Source: Roseivirga sp. UBA6061 (GTDB lineage: Bacteria > Bacteroidota > Bacteroidia > Cytophagales > Cyclobacteriaceae). Taken from it: DNA of 64,000 bases. The stretch covers positions 1 through 64,000 of the forward strand of contig DIYF01000159.1 in NCBI GenBank assembly GCA_002427745.1, read 5' to 3'. The notes below the pieces were generated by a model. That model saw nothing but the letters and a program-made list of their open reading frames with translations, did no database searches and was not told where the DNA came from. Positions 26,006 to 34,137 of this stretch are shown one piece after another. Made by a program: the position numbers and the translations under genes. The first letter of the stretch is position 1, and each line of letters starts with the position of its first letter.

Positions 26006-26632
26006 TTACTCGTTGTATTTGTCCTTTTTGGTTTTCGGAACGATCGAGTCCAGCACAATGATGTATTTGCCGGCCACCAGGTCTCTCATACTTTTGGGCA
26101 TCTTATACTGAATACCTTCACCCGGCATACCAAACCAGGGAATTGCTTTTCCTTTCAACACACTGTCGATGTCCTGAATCACTTCAAATTTGTAATAGAT
26201 ACGCTCTCTGGAAGAAGCGGGCAGGGCTCTTTCTCCGAAAGGGGTTCCGGTAGGAGCGACAAAGGTACCCCATAAGCTGCCATAGCGATCTACCCGGGCA
26301 TCATCCTCCAATGTCACCATTTCCACACTGATAAAACCATCTGCTGGAGGATACTCTCCGTTGAGGTCATACTTTTCGAAAAAGGTCTCCAGCTTATCCC
26401 ATTTTTCTGCTTTCCATAGTTTCCAGGCTCTTGCCATTGCTTTGGGCAAGGTATCAAGACTGGAGGTAAGCTGTTTGAACATATCGAATGTCAGGCCTCG
26501 TACTGTGTCTTCCGGTGCATAGATGCTGATTTCCGGACCATACGAGATGGTATTGGCAGGTTTGAGTGTAGCCGAACCCAGCGTCAGGATGAGTGAAAGC
26601 AGGAGCAGGTTGTATTGGATGGCCTTTTTCAT
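26006..26632 (-). CDS. Exported TNT-domain (NAD-glycohydrolase-like toxin) protein
   Basis: 208 residues with signal peptide (YNLLLLSLILTLGSATLKP). Residues about 112-200 match the TNT domain (tuberculosis necrotizing toxin family, an NAD+ glycohydrolase): DDARVDRYGSLWGTFVAPTG, TPFGERALPASSRERIYYKF, and PWFGMPGEGIQYKMPKSM, where the GIQY Gln is retained. The His normally following a Tyr in the ALPP...YH segment appears to be Tyr here (IYYKF), and the QPGGG loop is GMPGEG, so activity may be lost or altered. No adjacent immunity gene of the IFT type was recognised. The M23 peptidase gene follows 42 bases downstream. Family call fairly sure, toxin activity not. Confidence 0.7.
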   Translation of the reverse strand: MKKAIQYNLLLLSLILTLGSATLKPANTISYGPEISIYAPEDTVRGLTFDMFKQLTSSLDTLPKAMARAWKLWKAEKWDKLETFFEKYDLNGEYPPADGFISVEMVTLEDDARVDRYGSLWGTFVAPTGTPFGERALPASSRERIYYKFEVIQDIDSVLKGKAIPWFGMPGEGIQYKMPKSMRDLVAGKYIIVLDSIVPKTKKDKYNE

Positions 26633-26721
26633 ATTATGAGTTTAAAAAGTTTTATTCAATATGAGAATAGGAATATAGTGAATTCCTCACATTTGAAAAG
26701 CTTGTTTTGATTATGGTATTA

Positions 26722-27534
26722 TCAGCTCAGTGTAAACTGCCTGTGTTCCATGCGCTGCCATTCAGGTTTGAGCGCAATGGCTTCCTCAAAAATTCCAAAC
26801 ATAGTAGAGCCTGACCCGCTCATACTGGCATAGAGGGCACCGGCTTCGTACAGCTCCGTTTTGAGCTGATTGAGAACAGGGTGCTGATTGAAGAGACCTG
26901 CTTCGAAATCATTGACAAGCTCCGATCTCCAGCGACCGAAATCTTTTGACAAAAGCAGCTCTGTGAGGTCTGTGGTAGCGGGTTTTGGTGTTACACCCGC
27001 ATAAGCTGCCTGGGTAGAGATATGAATTCCCGGATTGATAACCACAATATGAAGACCTTGCAGACTCAGATCCAGTGGAGAGAGTTCAGTGCCGGTGCCT
27101 GTCGCCATGGCTGCCTGGTTCTGAATAAAAAAGGGGCAGTCACTCCCCAACTGACTGGCGTAGTCTTCCAGTAAAGAGTCATCCAGAAACAGTTGAAAGT
27201 GGTTATTAAGCGATTTGAGCATAAAGGAGGCATCCGCTGAACCACCTCCAAGACCTGCCCCCATGGGAATTACCTTGTGCAGGTGAATGGAGAGTTCCGG
27301 CAATGGCATGTCCTTCTTCAGCAGGCGATAAGCCTTCAATACCAGGTTGTTTTTTTCTGAACCGGGAATGGGTATTCCTGTAGATTGAAAGCTGGTTTTT
27401 TTGGCTTCTACAAACTCCAAAGCATCGCACCAGGGAATGGGGTACAGGCAACTGTTGATGGTATGGAAACCATTGGGCAGTTTTCCGGTAATCTGAAGAC
27501 CGAGGTTGATTTTAGCGTTCGGGAAGCTTAGCAT
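26722..27534 (-). CDS. ispE: 4-(cytidine 5'-diphospho)-2-C-methyl-D-erythritol kinase (IspE)
   Basis: 270 residues, GHMP-kinase fold. Phosphorylates CDP-methylerythritol in the non-mevalonate isoprenoid pathway. The start SFPNAKINLGLQITGKLPNG contains the AKINLxL motif, the ATP loop is PMGAGLGGGSADASFML, and the C-terminal SGSGSTMFGIF is motif 3. Lies between the TNT gene and fabI; a terminator-like hairpin separates it from fabI, so it probably has its own promoter. Confidence 0.93.
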   Translation of the reverse strand: MLSFPNAKINLGLQITGKLPNGFHTINSCLYPIPWCDALEFVEAKKTSFQSTGIPIPGSEKNNLVLKAYRLLKKDMPLPELSIHLHKVIPMGAGLGGGSADASFMLKSLNNHFQLFLDDSLLEDYASQLGSDCPFFIQNQAAMATGTGTELSPLDLSLQGLHIVVINPGIHISTQAAYAGVTPKPATTDLTELLLSKDFGRWRSELVNDFEAGLFNQHPVLNQLKTELYEAGALYASMSGSGSTMFGIFEEAIALKPEWQRMEHRQFTLS

Positions 27535-27551
27535 GGTTTGTCACCACGCCC

Positions 27552-27576
27552 AAAGAAATCCTTCCAAAAGGAAGGA
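27552..27576 (-). terminator. Candidate terminator after fabI
   Basis: On the minus strand TCCTTCC-TTTT-GGAAGGA (27576-27559) is followed by TTTCTTTG. It lies 45 bases beyond the fabI stop. Confidence 0.5.
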
Positions 27577-27620
27577 CTTCAGGGCTGGTGAATTACAAGG
27601 TTATTTTACGAACAGGAAGC

Positions 27621-28439
27621 CTATTCTTCTTTACCTAAATCTTCGATCAAAGCATCGGTGATACCTGAGGCTGAGAAACCGCCATCATGCATCAGGTTCT
27701 GCATAGTTACCATTCTGGTAAAGTCAGAGAAGAGCATTACGCAGTAGTTGGCGCAGTCTTCAGCGCTGGCATTGCCCAGTGGAGACATCTTATCTGCATA
27801 AGAGAAGAATACATCAAATCCACCTACACCGGTACCCGCAGTGGTCATGGTAGGAGACTGAGAAATGGTATTCACTCTCACTTTCTTAAGTCTTGCATAG
27901 CGCTCACCGTAACTTCTGGCAATTGACTCCAGCATGGCTTTGGCGTGGGCCATATCAGAATAATCAGGGAAGGTTCTCTGTGCTGCGATATAGGAAAGAC
28001 CCAGGATAGAACCCCATTCATTCATGGCATCGAGCTTTTCAGAAACCTGCATCACTTTGTGGAATGATATGGCCGAAACATCCAGGGTCTTGGTCAGCCA
28101 GTCGTAGTTCAGGTTACCGTAATCACGGCCCTTTCTTACGTTAGGACTCATTCCAATAGAGTGCAGTACAAAATCAATTTTACCTCCCAGTATTTCCTGA
28201 GACTTGGTAAAGAGGTTTTCAAGATCTTCTATTGAAGTGGCATCTGCCGGGATGATCTCCGCTCCACACTCTTCAGCCAGCTCGTTGATTTTACCCATAC
28301 GCATCGCGATAGGGGCATTGGTCAAAGTAAATTGTGCGCCTTCGGCATGTGCCACCTGGGCAACTTTCCATGCGATAGACCGCTCATCCAGGGCACCAAA
28401 AATAATTCCTCTTTTTCCTTTTAATAGATTATGAGACAT
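27621..28439 (-). CDS. fabI: Enoyl-[acyl-carrier-protein] reductase (FabI)
   Basis: 272 residues, SDR-type NAD(P)H enoyl-ACP reductase of fatty-acid elongation and the usual triclosan target. The nucleotide-binding start KGKRGIIFGALDERSIAWKV is the FabI-type G-x5-S-I-A pattern, and the active site has Tyr-x6-Lys (YSDMAHAK) preceded by the SYIAAQRTFPDY stretch. Start at 28439 is preceded by a good promoter candidate. C-terminus EEDLGKEE-like acidic. Confidence 0.96.
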   Translation of the reverse strand: MSHNLLKGKRGIIFGALDERSIAWKVAQVAHAEGAQFTLTNAPIAMRMGKINELAEECGAEIIPADATSIEDLENLFTKSQEILGGKIDFVLHSIGMSPNVRKGRDYGNLNYDWLTKTLDVSAISFHKVMQVSEKLDAMNEWGSILGLSYIAAQRTFPDYSDMAHAKAMLESIARSYGERYARLKKVRVNTISQSPTMTTAGTGVGGFDVFFSYADKMSPLGNASAEDCANYCVMLFSDFTRMVTMQNLMHDGGFSASGITDALIEDLGKEE

Positions 28440-28466
28440 AGTTGATTCTGATTTTCAATTGAGGTG

Positions 28467-28498
28467 CAAAAATAGGTATTCCATTTAACCTTATACAA
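28467..28498 (-). promoter_or_regulatory. Candidate promoter of fabI
   Basis: On the minus strand TTG (28498-28496) is followed after 21 bases by TATTTTTG (28474-28467), a complete match to TAnnTTTG. This is the -33/-7 layout of Bacteroidota promoters, 28 bases from the start codon. Confidence 0.5.
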
Positions 28499-28516
28499 TT
28501 ACTTTGTCGGAAATGG

Positions 28517-29647
28517 CTATCGGGGCTTAAAAGTCAGAATGTGGTGTCTTTTGCCGTTGGTTACGGTTTTTCTTACCCGGTTATCTACATCAAAAGGGTT
28601 GGTCATATTATTGCCGGTCACATCTTCCAGAATACTCTCAATCCTCACCTGATAGTTTTCAGAAGTCCAGGGTTTGGCAGGGGTGAACTTCCAGAGCGTC
28701 TCGTTTTTTGTTATCTCAATACTCCCCTCTATTTCATTACCCTGTTTGTCCATAATATGGATCACTCGCTGTAGCAGGGCATAGTCATTCGGGTATGACG
28801 ATTTGAGACTGACCGGATCGGTAGTGCCGGCTTTGGGAATCCTGCCCAGCGACAGGCTTCCCTGGTAAGATTCGTACAGGCCTGCTGTTTTAAACTGCTT
28901 CTCAAAACCGTTGCTCATGGGCATGTCATGAGCATCATGCCAGTTTTTGTTGACTATCAAAGAATAGCGCTGGTTATGTCTAAATACATAACCGAGATCT
29001 TCCAGAGATTTGAGGCCCCGTTTAATTCTACCCGGGTCAAGGAGTAGTGTGAAACGCTTCATGTCAGGGCTCCAGAGCTCTTCCTCCAGCTCCAGGTATA
29101 CATCTTCCAGGGTATCTCCATCAGCCGCTACAAAGTGGATATTATCATAGGCAAAACCGCGCGACATGGAATCTGTGAACTGAATGTAAAATTTGAGAAC
29201 GTTCAGCGGCAATTCTCCGGCACTGGGATAAATCTCGCTCACTTCTACCCTAGGGCGGTTATTGTTGGGTATGTAAAAGTCGCGTGTGATCAGGTCCTTA
29301 CCCAGTTGAAATTGTGCCCTGTAGGTTTTGCCCTTGAGAAAAGGGAAGGCGGGTTGGAAAATCAGCTTCCCGTTATCTGTCTGGTAACTACCGCTGATGG
29401 CCGTCTGGTCTGACCTGAGCTCTCCGGTCTCCCCCAGAATGTACAGTTGAAAGTCTGTTTCAAGTTTGTTAAGCGACCGTCTGCTGATCAGCGTTTCAGC
29501 TCCCTCTACCGACACGCTGCCGTAGTCATCTGCTATGGCAACAAAGACCTGGCTTTTGTCCACTGAAGAGCTACAGGCCTGAAAAATAAAAAAACTTGCC
29601 AGCCAAAGGCCAGCAAGCTCAGAGATTAAAATTTTGTGTTTTGTCAT
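28517..29647 (-). CDS. Putative lipoprotein with Ig-like beta-sandwich
   Basis: 376 residues from ATG 29647 (MTKHKILISELAG), which overlaps the upstream stop by one base (TAATG). Signal region ELAGLWLASFFIFQACSSS contains a lipobox Cys at residue 25. The body is beta-rich with repeated 'xxYR.x.x.LG..L..R.FYI' segments, resembling Ig-like/fibronectin or Big-type domains (KGKTYRAQFQLGKDL; ENYQVRIESILEDVTGNNMT, a typical bacterial Ig-like closing motif). No enzyme motif. Forms a tight pair with the upstream exported protein gene. Confidence 0.6.
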   Translation of the reverse strand: MTKHKILISELAGLWLASFFIFQACSSSVDKSQVFVAIADDYGSVSVEGAETLISRRSLNKLETDFQLYILGETGELRSDQTAISGSYQTDNGKLIFQPAFPFLKGKTYRAQFQLGKDLITRDFYIPNNNRPRVEVSEIYPSAGELPLNVLKFYIQFTDSMSRGFAYDNIHFVAADGDTLEDVYLELEEELWSPDMKRFTLLLDPGRIKRGLKSLEDLGYVFRHNQRYSLIVNKNWHDAHDMPMSNGFEKQFKTAGLYESYQGSLSLGRIPKAGTTDPVSLKSSYPNDYALLQRVIHIMDKQGNEIEGSIEITKNETLWKFTPAKPWTSENYQVRIESILEDVTGNNMTNPFDVDNRVRKTVTNGKRHHILTFKPR

Positions 29648-30798
29648 TAGCGTACTCCGGACAGCCACTGCTTGGGAACTGACCTGAAGTTAAGTGCTCC
29701 ATTGCTTCCTCTTTGCATAACGGCCAGATAATCATCATTGAAGTCATCAAGCTGCAAAACCTGTACCAATGGTAACTGCACATAAGGAGCTCCTACTGAT
29801 TCAAAACGTTCTTCCAGGGGTGTTTTGAGGGTCTCCTGTTTGATCAGGTCGTTCGGATCAAAGCGCATAGCTGAACGGTTGCTGTTGGAGAGTACAATAT
29901 GCTGCTTTCCGCCTCTTTCAAAGGAGATGATGTCTACCGGACGATTATTGGAGCCTAGTTCTGCGGCAGTTTTTCCCATGATATGGCCTCCGTCAGCCAC
30001 TGAGCTTACAGGAAAGGTGACCAGGGGAGTACAGGTATAGGCGGCTACAATGTGGGCCTGTCCGTTGAGCTCCATGGGCATAAAGGTCTGTATAGGAGCA
30101 TTGGTCTCATACCTGCCATGAGCTACATGGAAAATCTCCACTTTACTCGCAGTCTGCTTGCCGTTGAAAGGGAAAGCGACACGTCTGAAAGTAGAAGCAA
30201 ACTCTTCATTGGAGAGGCCGGCTACATATACCTCATTATTATGAAAGGCCAGGTCGGTAATTGACATGGTGCGAAGCGAGCGTCCTCTACGGTCCTTGTC
30301 TGTTTCAGCAGGCGCGTCTTTCAGGTTGTAGCTGGTGTAATTAACCGCATTGAGGTCAACTGCTTCAATTTTCCCATTTCTCGAATCGCCCTCACGGGCA
30401 ATCTTCATCAGGGCATATTGTGTATCATTGCCTACACCTCGCGCCACCGAAAAATATACGGTATTAGTTTGCGGGTTAGTGGCCATATCGACTATCCTGA
30501 TCTCACGAGGCGTGGCCCCCAGCATATCCGCTACTTTGGTATCCAGATCGGCAATATTGAGTGCCTGCTTCGAAGCGTCCGCTTTTTCCTCCATGCGGAT
30601 TCCGTAAACAGCGGCTCCCTTAAAGTCGGCAAAAAAGAGTGTTCCGTCCAGGCTAAAGGTCATAGCACCAATGGATGAGTGAGTAGACTTCCCGTAGGTA
30701 AAACCGTCTTTGTCAGGGCTTGAGGTAAAGCTCAGGGAGACCACAGCGGCCAGCAGCAGAGCCAGTACGCCCAACCCGATATTTCTGTTCTTCTTCAT
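29647..30798 (-). CDS. Exported protein, probable beta-propeller
   Basis: 383 residues. Signal region LGVLALLLAAVVSLSFTSS. The body has repeating units like SIGAMTFSLDGTLFFADFKG, IVDMATNPQTNTVYFSVARG, SITDLAFHNNEVYVAGLSN and SFERGGKQHIVLSNSN, suggesting a beta-propeller of the NHL/WD type. No catalytic residues recognised. Its stop overlaps the following lipoprotein start by one base, so the pair is translationally coupled and the two proteins likely act together in the envelope. A 9-bp inverted repeat sits 29 bases upstream of the start. Function unknown. Confidence 0.6.
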   Translation of the reverse strand: MKKNRNIGLGVLALLLAAVVSLSFTSSPDKDGFTYGKSTHSSIGAMTFSLDGTLFFADFKGAAVYGIRMEEKADASKQALNIADLDTKVADMLGATPREIRIVDMATNPQTNTVYFSVARGVGNDTQYALMKIAREGDSRNGKIEAVDLNAVNYTSYNLKDAPAETDKDRRGRSLRTMSITDLAFHNNEVYVAGLSNEEFASTFRRVAFPFNGKQTASKVEIFHVAHGRYETNAPIQTFMPMELNGQAHIVAAYTCTPLVTFPVSSVADGGHIMGKTAAELGSNNRPVDIISFERGGKQHIVLSNSNRSAMRFDPNDLIKQETLKTPLEERFESVGAPYVQLPLVQVLQLDDFNDDYLAVMQRGSNGALNFRSVPKQWLSGVR

Positions 30799-30826
30799 GT
30801 TAAGCAGTTTTGTTAAAGGAATTTAG

Positions 30827-30849
30827 CAAAGAAGTATGGCACTTCTTTG
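30827..30849. promoter_or_regulatory. Inverted repeat upstream of the envelope-protein pair
   Basis: CAAAGAAGT (30827-30835), 5-base spacer, ACTTCTTTG (30841-30849): perfect 9-bp arms, 29 bases before the start codon at 30798. May be an operator or a leader hairpin. Confidence 0.4.
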
Positions 30850-31002
30850 TCAATGATTACAACTGGTCTATTCCTTTTTTTGTTGGTTGTATTCGCAGAA
30901 ACCAATGTAAATTACCTGACAATGAGAGGTTTCAGAAATCTTTGAATATTTTTTCTGTCCCGTGTTAACAAGTATTAACAATGCCCCGTCTACCTTTTGA
31001 TT

Positions 31003-31515
31003 ATGGATGTAGCACAGTTTAAGAATGATATTCTTCCACTGAAGAACAAGCTATTCAGGTATGCTCTGAAAGTGGTGAGAGACGAAGACCTCGCGAAGGA
31101 TGTGGTGCAGGAATGCCTGATCAAAGTCTGGGAGAAGCGCAACGATCTTAAGCTGGTGCAAAATATGGAAGCCTGGTGTATGCAGGTAACCAGAAACAAG
31201 GCCCTGGATAAGCTGAGGTCTAAGCATGTTGGCCGGACGGATCAGTTTGAGGTGAAGTTTGATACCAGAAAGGAAAGAGATACACCTTATGTGGTAACGG
31301 AAAGAGAAGATCTCATGACACGAATCAAATCGCTGATTGCCGGACTGCCGGACAGACAACGTGAAGTGATGCAACTCAGAGATATTGAGGGCTACACTTA
31401 TAAAGAAATAGGAGAGATACTTGAAATAGATATTAATCTGGTGAAAACGAATCTGTTTCGCGCCAGAAGAAAGCTCAAGGAGAGCTTGACAAAAGAGAAT
31501 GCTTATGGACTCTAA
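31003..31515 (+). CDS. ECF RNA polymerase sigma factor
   Basis: 170 residues from ATG 31003. Region 2 is VRDEDLAKDVVQECLIKVWE and WCMQVTRNKALDKLRSKH; region 4 is LPDRQREVMQLRDIEGYTYK, EIGEILEIDINLVKTNLFRA with the recognition helix. Followed at once by an anti-sigma-like membrane protein whose start codon (31505) lies inside the sigma gene, and by two DUF4252 genes. Such a set is a recurring Bacteroidota arrangement. Trigger and regulon unknown. Confidence 0.92.
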   Translation: MDVAQFKNDILPLKNKLFRYALKVVRDEDLAKDVVQECLIKVWEKRNDLKLVQNMEAWCMQVTRNKALDKLRSKHVGRTDQFEVKFDTRKERDTPYVVTEREDLMTRIKSLIAGLPDRQREVMQLRDIEGYTYKEIGEILEIDINLVKTNLFRARRKLKESLTKENAYGL

Positions 31516-32044
31516 GATTGAGAAATTACTGGATAAGTACTGGGCGGCAGAAGCCAGCCTGGAAGAGGAGAAGGAACTGAGGTCCCTGCTTAGTGCTAAC
31601 GAAGCCGGGGAGTATGAAGAGCTGACTGGTATGTTCGATCACTTCGATGCAGAGAAGGAAGTGTCTTTGGGGACTGATTTCGACACTGAGCTGATGACCA
31701 TGATTGAGGCAGAACCTGAAGTGAAAGTGATCAGCTTTTCGGAGTACTTCAAGCGATATGCCAGCATGGCAGCGGCTGTACTGGTACTGATGGTGAGCAG
31801 CTATGTGTTTATTCAGAATCAGGATAGCTACGTGCAGGAAGATACCTTTGAGAGCCCTGAGGCGGCACTGCAGGAGATCAAGAAGCAACTGCTGACAGTG
31901 TCAATGTATATGAACAAGGGGAATCAGCAGATCAACGAGCTGAGCAACCTGGGTAAGGCGGACATGGGGATGGAAGACCTGTCTAAAATCAATGAGGCGG
32001 CCATTAGCCTGGAGCCTTTGAACAGAATGAATATCAGAAGATAA
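31505..32044 (+). CDS. Probable anti-sigma factor, single-pass membrane protein
   Basis: 179 residues from ATG 31505, overlapping the sigma gene by 11 bases. The N-terminal 80 residues are acidic and helical (KYWAAEASLEEEKELRSLLS is typical of small anti-sigma proteins), one membrane helix follows (AAAVLVLMVSSYVFI, residue about 100), and the C-terminal part is helical and periplasmic (EAALQEIKKQLLTVSMYMNK). No recognised zinc site. The inference rests on order and topology, not on a known domain. Confidence 0.65.
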   Translation: MDSKIEKLLDKYWAAEASLEEEKELRSLLSANEAGEYEELTGMFDHFDAEKEVSLGTDFDTELMTMIEAEPEVKVISFSEYFKRYASMAAAVLVLMVSSYVFIQNQDSYVQEDTFESPEAALQEIKKQLLTVSMYMNKGNQQINELSNLGKADMGMEDLSKINEAAISLEPLNRMNIRR

Positions 32045-32086
32045 GGAATAATAAATTTTAGTAAGGAAAATTAATAAGTACAAATA

Positions 32087-32608
32087 ATGAAAAGGTTAGT
32101 AGGAATTTTAGTGATGAGCGTTTTGGCCGTGAGTGTACAGGCGCAAAGCGATGCGATATCGAAGTACTTCGGTAAGTATGCAGATGATGAAAGCTTTAGC
32201 CATGTGACTGTGAGCGGTAAGATGTTTCAGATGATCAACAGCATTGAGGTAGAAGATGATGAAGACAGAGCGCTGGTAGAGTCTTTGGGTAAAATCAAAG
32301 GCGTGAAAGCACTTTTCGCAGAGAATGGAGTGAACGGAGCAAAAATGTACAAAGAGGCGATTGGTCTTATCGATGGAAAAGGATACGAAGAGCTGATGTC
32401 TATCAGAGATGAAGACAAGGACATCAAGTTCATGATCAAAGAAAAAGGTAACAAAATTGACGAGCTCTTTATGGTAATGGGAGGCGATGACGAATTCGGA
32501 CTGGTAAGCATTACCGGTGATGGCATCGACATCAACCAGCTGTACAAGCTCTCTAAAAACTTAGGACTGGACGAGTTCAGTCATCTGGAAAAAATGGGTG
32601 GTAATTAA
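32087..32608 (+). CDS. DUF4252 family exported protein (copy 1)
   Basis: 173 residues with signal peptide (RLVGILVMSVLAVSVQA). DUF4252 members occur downstream of ECF sigma genes in Bacteroidota and have no known function. Typical features: SKYFGKYADDESFSHVTVSG at the start and the late FGLVSITGDGIDINQLYKLS. Its last codons are part of a terminator stem (32596-32621), so transcription of the second copy may be reduced or separately started. Confidence 0.8.
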   Translation: MKRLVGILVMSVLAVSVQAQSDAISKYFGKYADDESFSHVTVSGKMFQMINSIEVEDDEDRALVESLGKIKGVKALFAENGVNGAKMYKEAIGLIDGKGYEELMSIRDEDKDIKFMIKEKGNKIDELFMVMGGDDEFGLVSITGDGIDINQLYKLSKNLGLDEFSHLEKMGGN

Positions 32609-32621
32609 ACCACCCTTTTTT
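32596..32621 (+). terminator. Terminator overlapping the stop codon of the first DUF4252 gene
   Basis: GGGTGGT (32596-32602), loop AATTAA, ACCACCC (32609-32615), then six T. The stop codon TAA (32606-32608) lies in the loop. It would divide the sigma-anti-sigma-DUF4252 unit from the second DUF4252 gene. Confidence 0.75.
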
Positions 32622-32667
32622 CTCCATTAGAAAAGGTCAGTTACTTAATTTTTTAAATATTGGATGT

Positions 32668-33186
32668 ATGAAAAAATTAGTAGTGATACTACTCACCGTT
32701 CTTTGCGTTTCGGCTTATGGTCAGAGTGAGAGCGTAGAAGAATTTCGCCAGGATCACACACCGGATGTAAAGCTCTTTTTTTATAAGAGTACACTCCGGA
32801 TGTTTGCCCGGCTTTCAGTACAGTTTGCAGATGAAACGGAAGAAATTCCCGATCTGGGCAAGCTGATTGATGGCATTGAAAAAATCAAATACTTCAGCTA
32901 TCGTCCTTCATCAGACCTGGATGACCTGTCGAAGGACCTAAAATCTGACATTGTTGCTGAAAACTATGAGTCTGTAATCTCCGGCAAGTTTGGCGCTAAC
33001 GATATGGAAGTGCTCATGAAGGAAAAGCGGGGAAAACCAGTCGCCTTTGTGGTGTTGGTTCGGGGAGATGAAGGACTACAACTGATGGACATTGAAGGCG
33101 TACCGGATTTGCAGAATCTGGTCGAATTCTCACAGTATGTCAGCTCCAACGGAGATAGCTTCAGTCTTCTGAATGCCTTCAGATAA
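32668..33186 (+). CDS. DUF4252 family exported protein (copy 2)
   Basis: 172 residues with a signal peptide (KLVVILLTVLCVSAYGQ). Shares the DUF4252 architecture with its neighbour: an acidic mid-section, repeated ...DLSKDLKSDIVAENYESVIS... and the C-terminal GLQLMDIEGVPDLQNLVEFS strand, which aligns with FGLVSITGDGIDINQLYKLS of copy 1. The two are divergent paralogues. A hairpin at 33191-33211 follows. Confidence 0.7.
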   Translation: MKKLVVILLTVLCVSAYGQSESVEEFRQDHTPDVKLFFYKSTLRMFARLSVQFADETEEIPDLGKLIDGIEKIKYFSYRPSSDLDDLSKDLKSDIVAENYESVISGKFGANDMEVLMKEKRGKPVAFVVLVRGDEGLQLMDIEGVPDLQNLVEFSQYVSSNGDSFSLLNAFR

Positions 33187-33190
33187 TACC

Positions 33191-33211
33191 TTCTCTGTTA
33201 CTTGCAGAGAA
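33191..33211 (+). repeat. Hairpin between DUF4252 copy 2 and the ABC transporter genes
   Basis: TTCTCTG (33191-33197) pairs with CAGAGAA (33205-33211), loop of 7 bases, no T tract. It sits 26 bases before the TTG start of the ABC ATPase gene, so it is as likely a 5' leader structure as a transcript end. Confidence 0.3.
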
Positions 33212-33236
33212 ACTCAGAATATTAAATAAACACGAT

Positions 33237-34127
33237 TTGGAAACTGTATTAGAGATTAGAAACCTCTCCAAGCATTATGGGAGGATAAAAGCCGTAGATG
33301 GCCTTGATTTAAAGGTCGAACGGGGCAATGTCTTTGGCATTCTGGGCCCCAACGGTAGTGGAAAAACCACAACACTGGGTATGATTCTGAGTGTGATCAA
33401 CCAAACCAGCGGAGATTTCCTCTGGTTTGGAGAAGCACCTACAAAGGATACCCGAAAGAAGATCGGTGCTATTCTCGAGCACCCTATTTTTTACCCCTAT
33501 CTCACCGCTGTTCAAAACCTCAAGATTGTCTGCGATATTAAGGAAGTGCCTTATAGCAGGATAGATGAGGTGCTCCAGCAGGTGGGACTTCACGAACGTC
33601 AGGAAGATAAATTCAAAACTTACTCTCTGGGTATGAAACAGAGGCTCTCTATTGCTTCTGCATTGCTATGCGACCCGGAGGTTATGCTGCTTGATGAGCC
33701 TACCAATGGTCTGGACCCACAGGGAATTGCTGAGATCAGAGAACTGATTGTTCAGATTGCCAATAGTGGCAAAACCATCTTGCTGGCAAGCCACCTGTTA
33801 GACGAAGTGCAGAAAGTCTGTACCCACTTTGCCGTACTCAGAAGAGGTAAACTGATGCACAGTGGCCTGGTAGAGGATGTTTCTAAAGGTGCCACGATGA
33901 TAGAGGTCAAAGCAGATGCCGACAATCTTCAGGAAGTACTCGAAGGTTCTGGTATGGCTTCCAAAGTGAAGCGCGAGCTTGATAAGTACATCATGACCAT
34001 GGAAAATGGTTATTCAGCGACCGATGTAAACGCCTATCTGTTTAAGAATGACATCACGGCAAAACACCTGTTATTGAAGACCCGAAGTCTTGAGCAACAG
34101 TTTCTTGAAATTTTGGCTGAAAACTAA
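33237..34127 (+). CDS. ABC transporter ATP-binding protein
   Basis: 296 residues. Walker A GILGPNGSGKTTTLGMILSV, signature YSLGMKQRLSIASALL, Walker B VMLLDEPTNGLDPQG, and the H-loop ASHLLDEV are all intact. Resembles DrrA/YhaQ/bacitracin-type exporters (a C-terminal DUF4162-like tail follows from residue 220). The start codon is TTG (33237): no in-frame ATG is available nearby and the frame immediately upstream carries no coding similarity, so TTG is the likely real start. Followed after 10 bases by its membrane partner (34138). Substrate unknown. Confidence 0.9.
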   Translation: METVLEIRNLSKHYGRIKAVDGLDLKVERGNVFGILGPNGSGKTTTLGMILSVINQTSGDFLWFGEAPTKDTRKKIGAILEHPIFYPYLTAVQNLKIVCDIKEVPYSRIDEVLQQVGLHERQEDKFKTYSLGMKQRLSIASALLCDPEVMLLDEPTNGLDPQGIAEIRELIVQIANSGKTILLASHLLDEVQKVCTHFAVLRRGKLMHSGLVEDVSKGATMIEVKADADNLQEVLEGSGMASKVKRELDKYIMTMENGYSATDVNAYLFKNDITAKHLLLKTRSLEQQFLEILAEN

Positions 34128-34137
34128 GGGGGGAATC

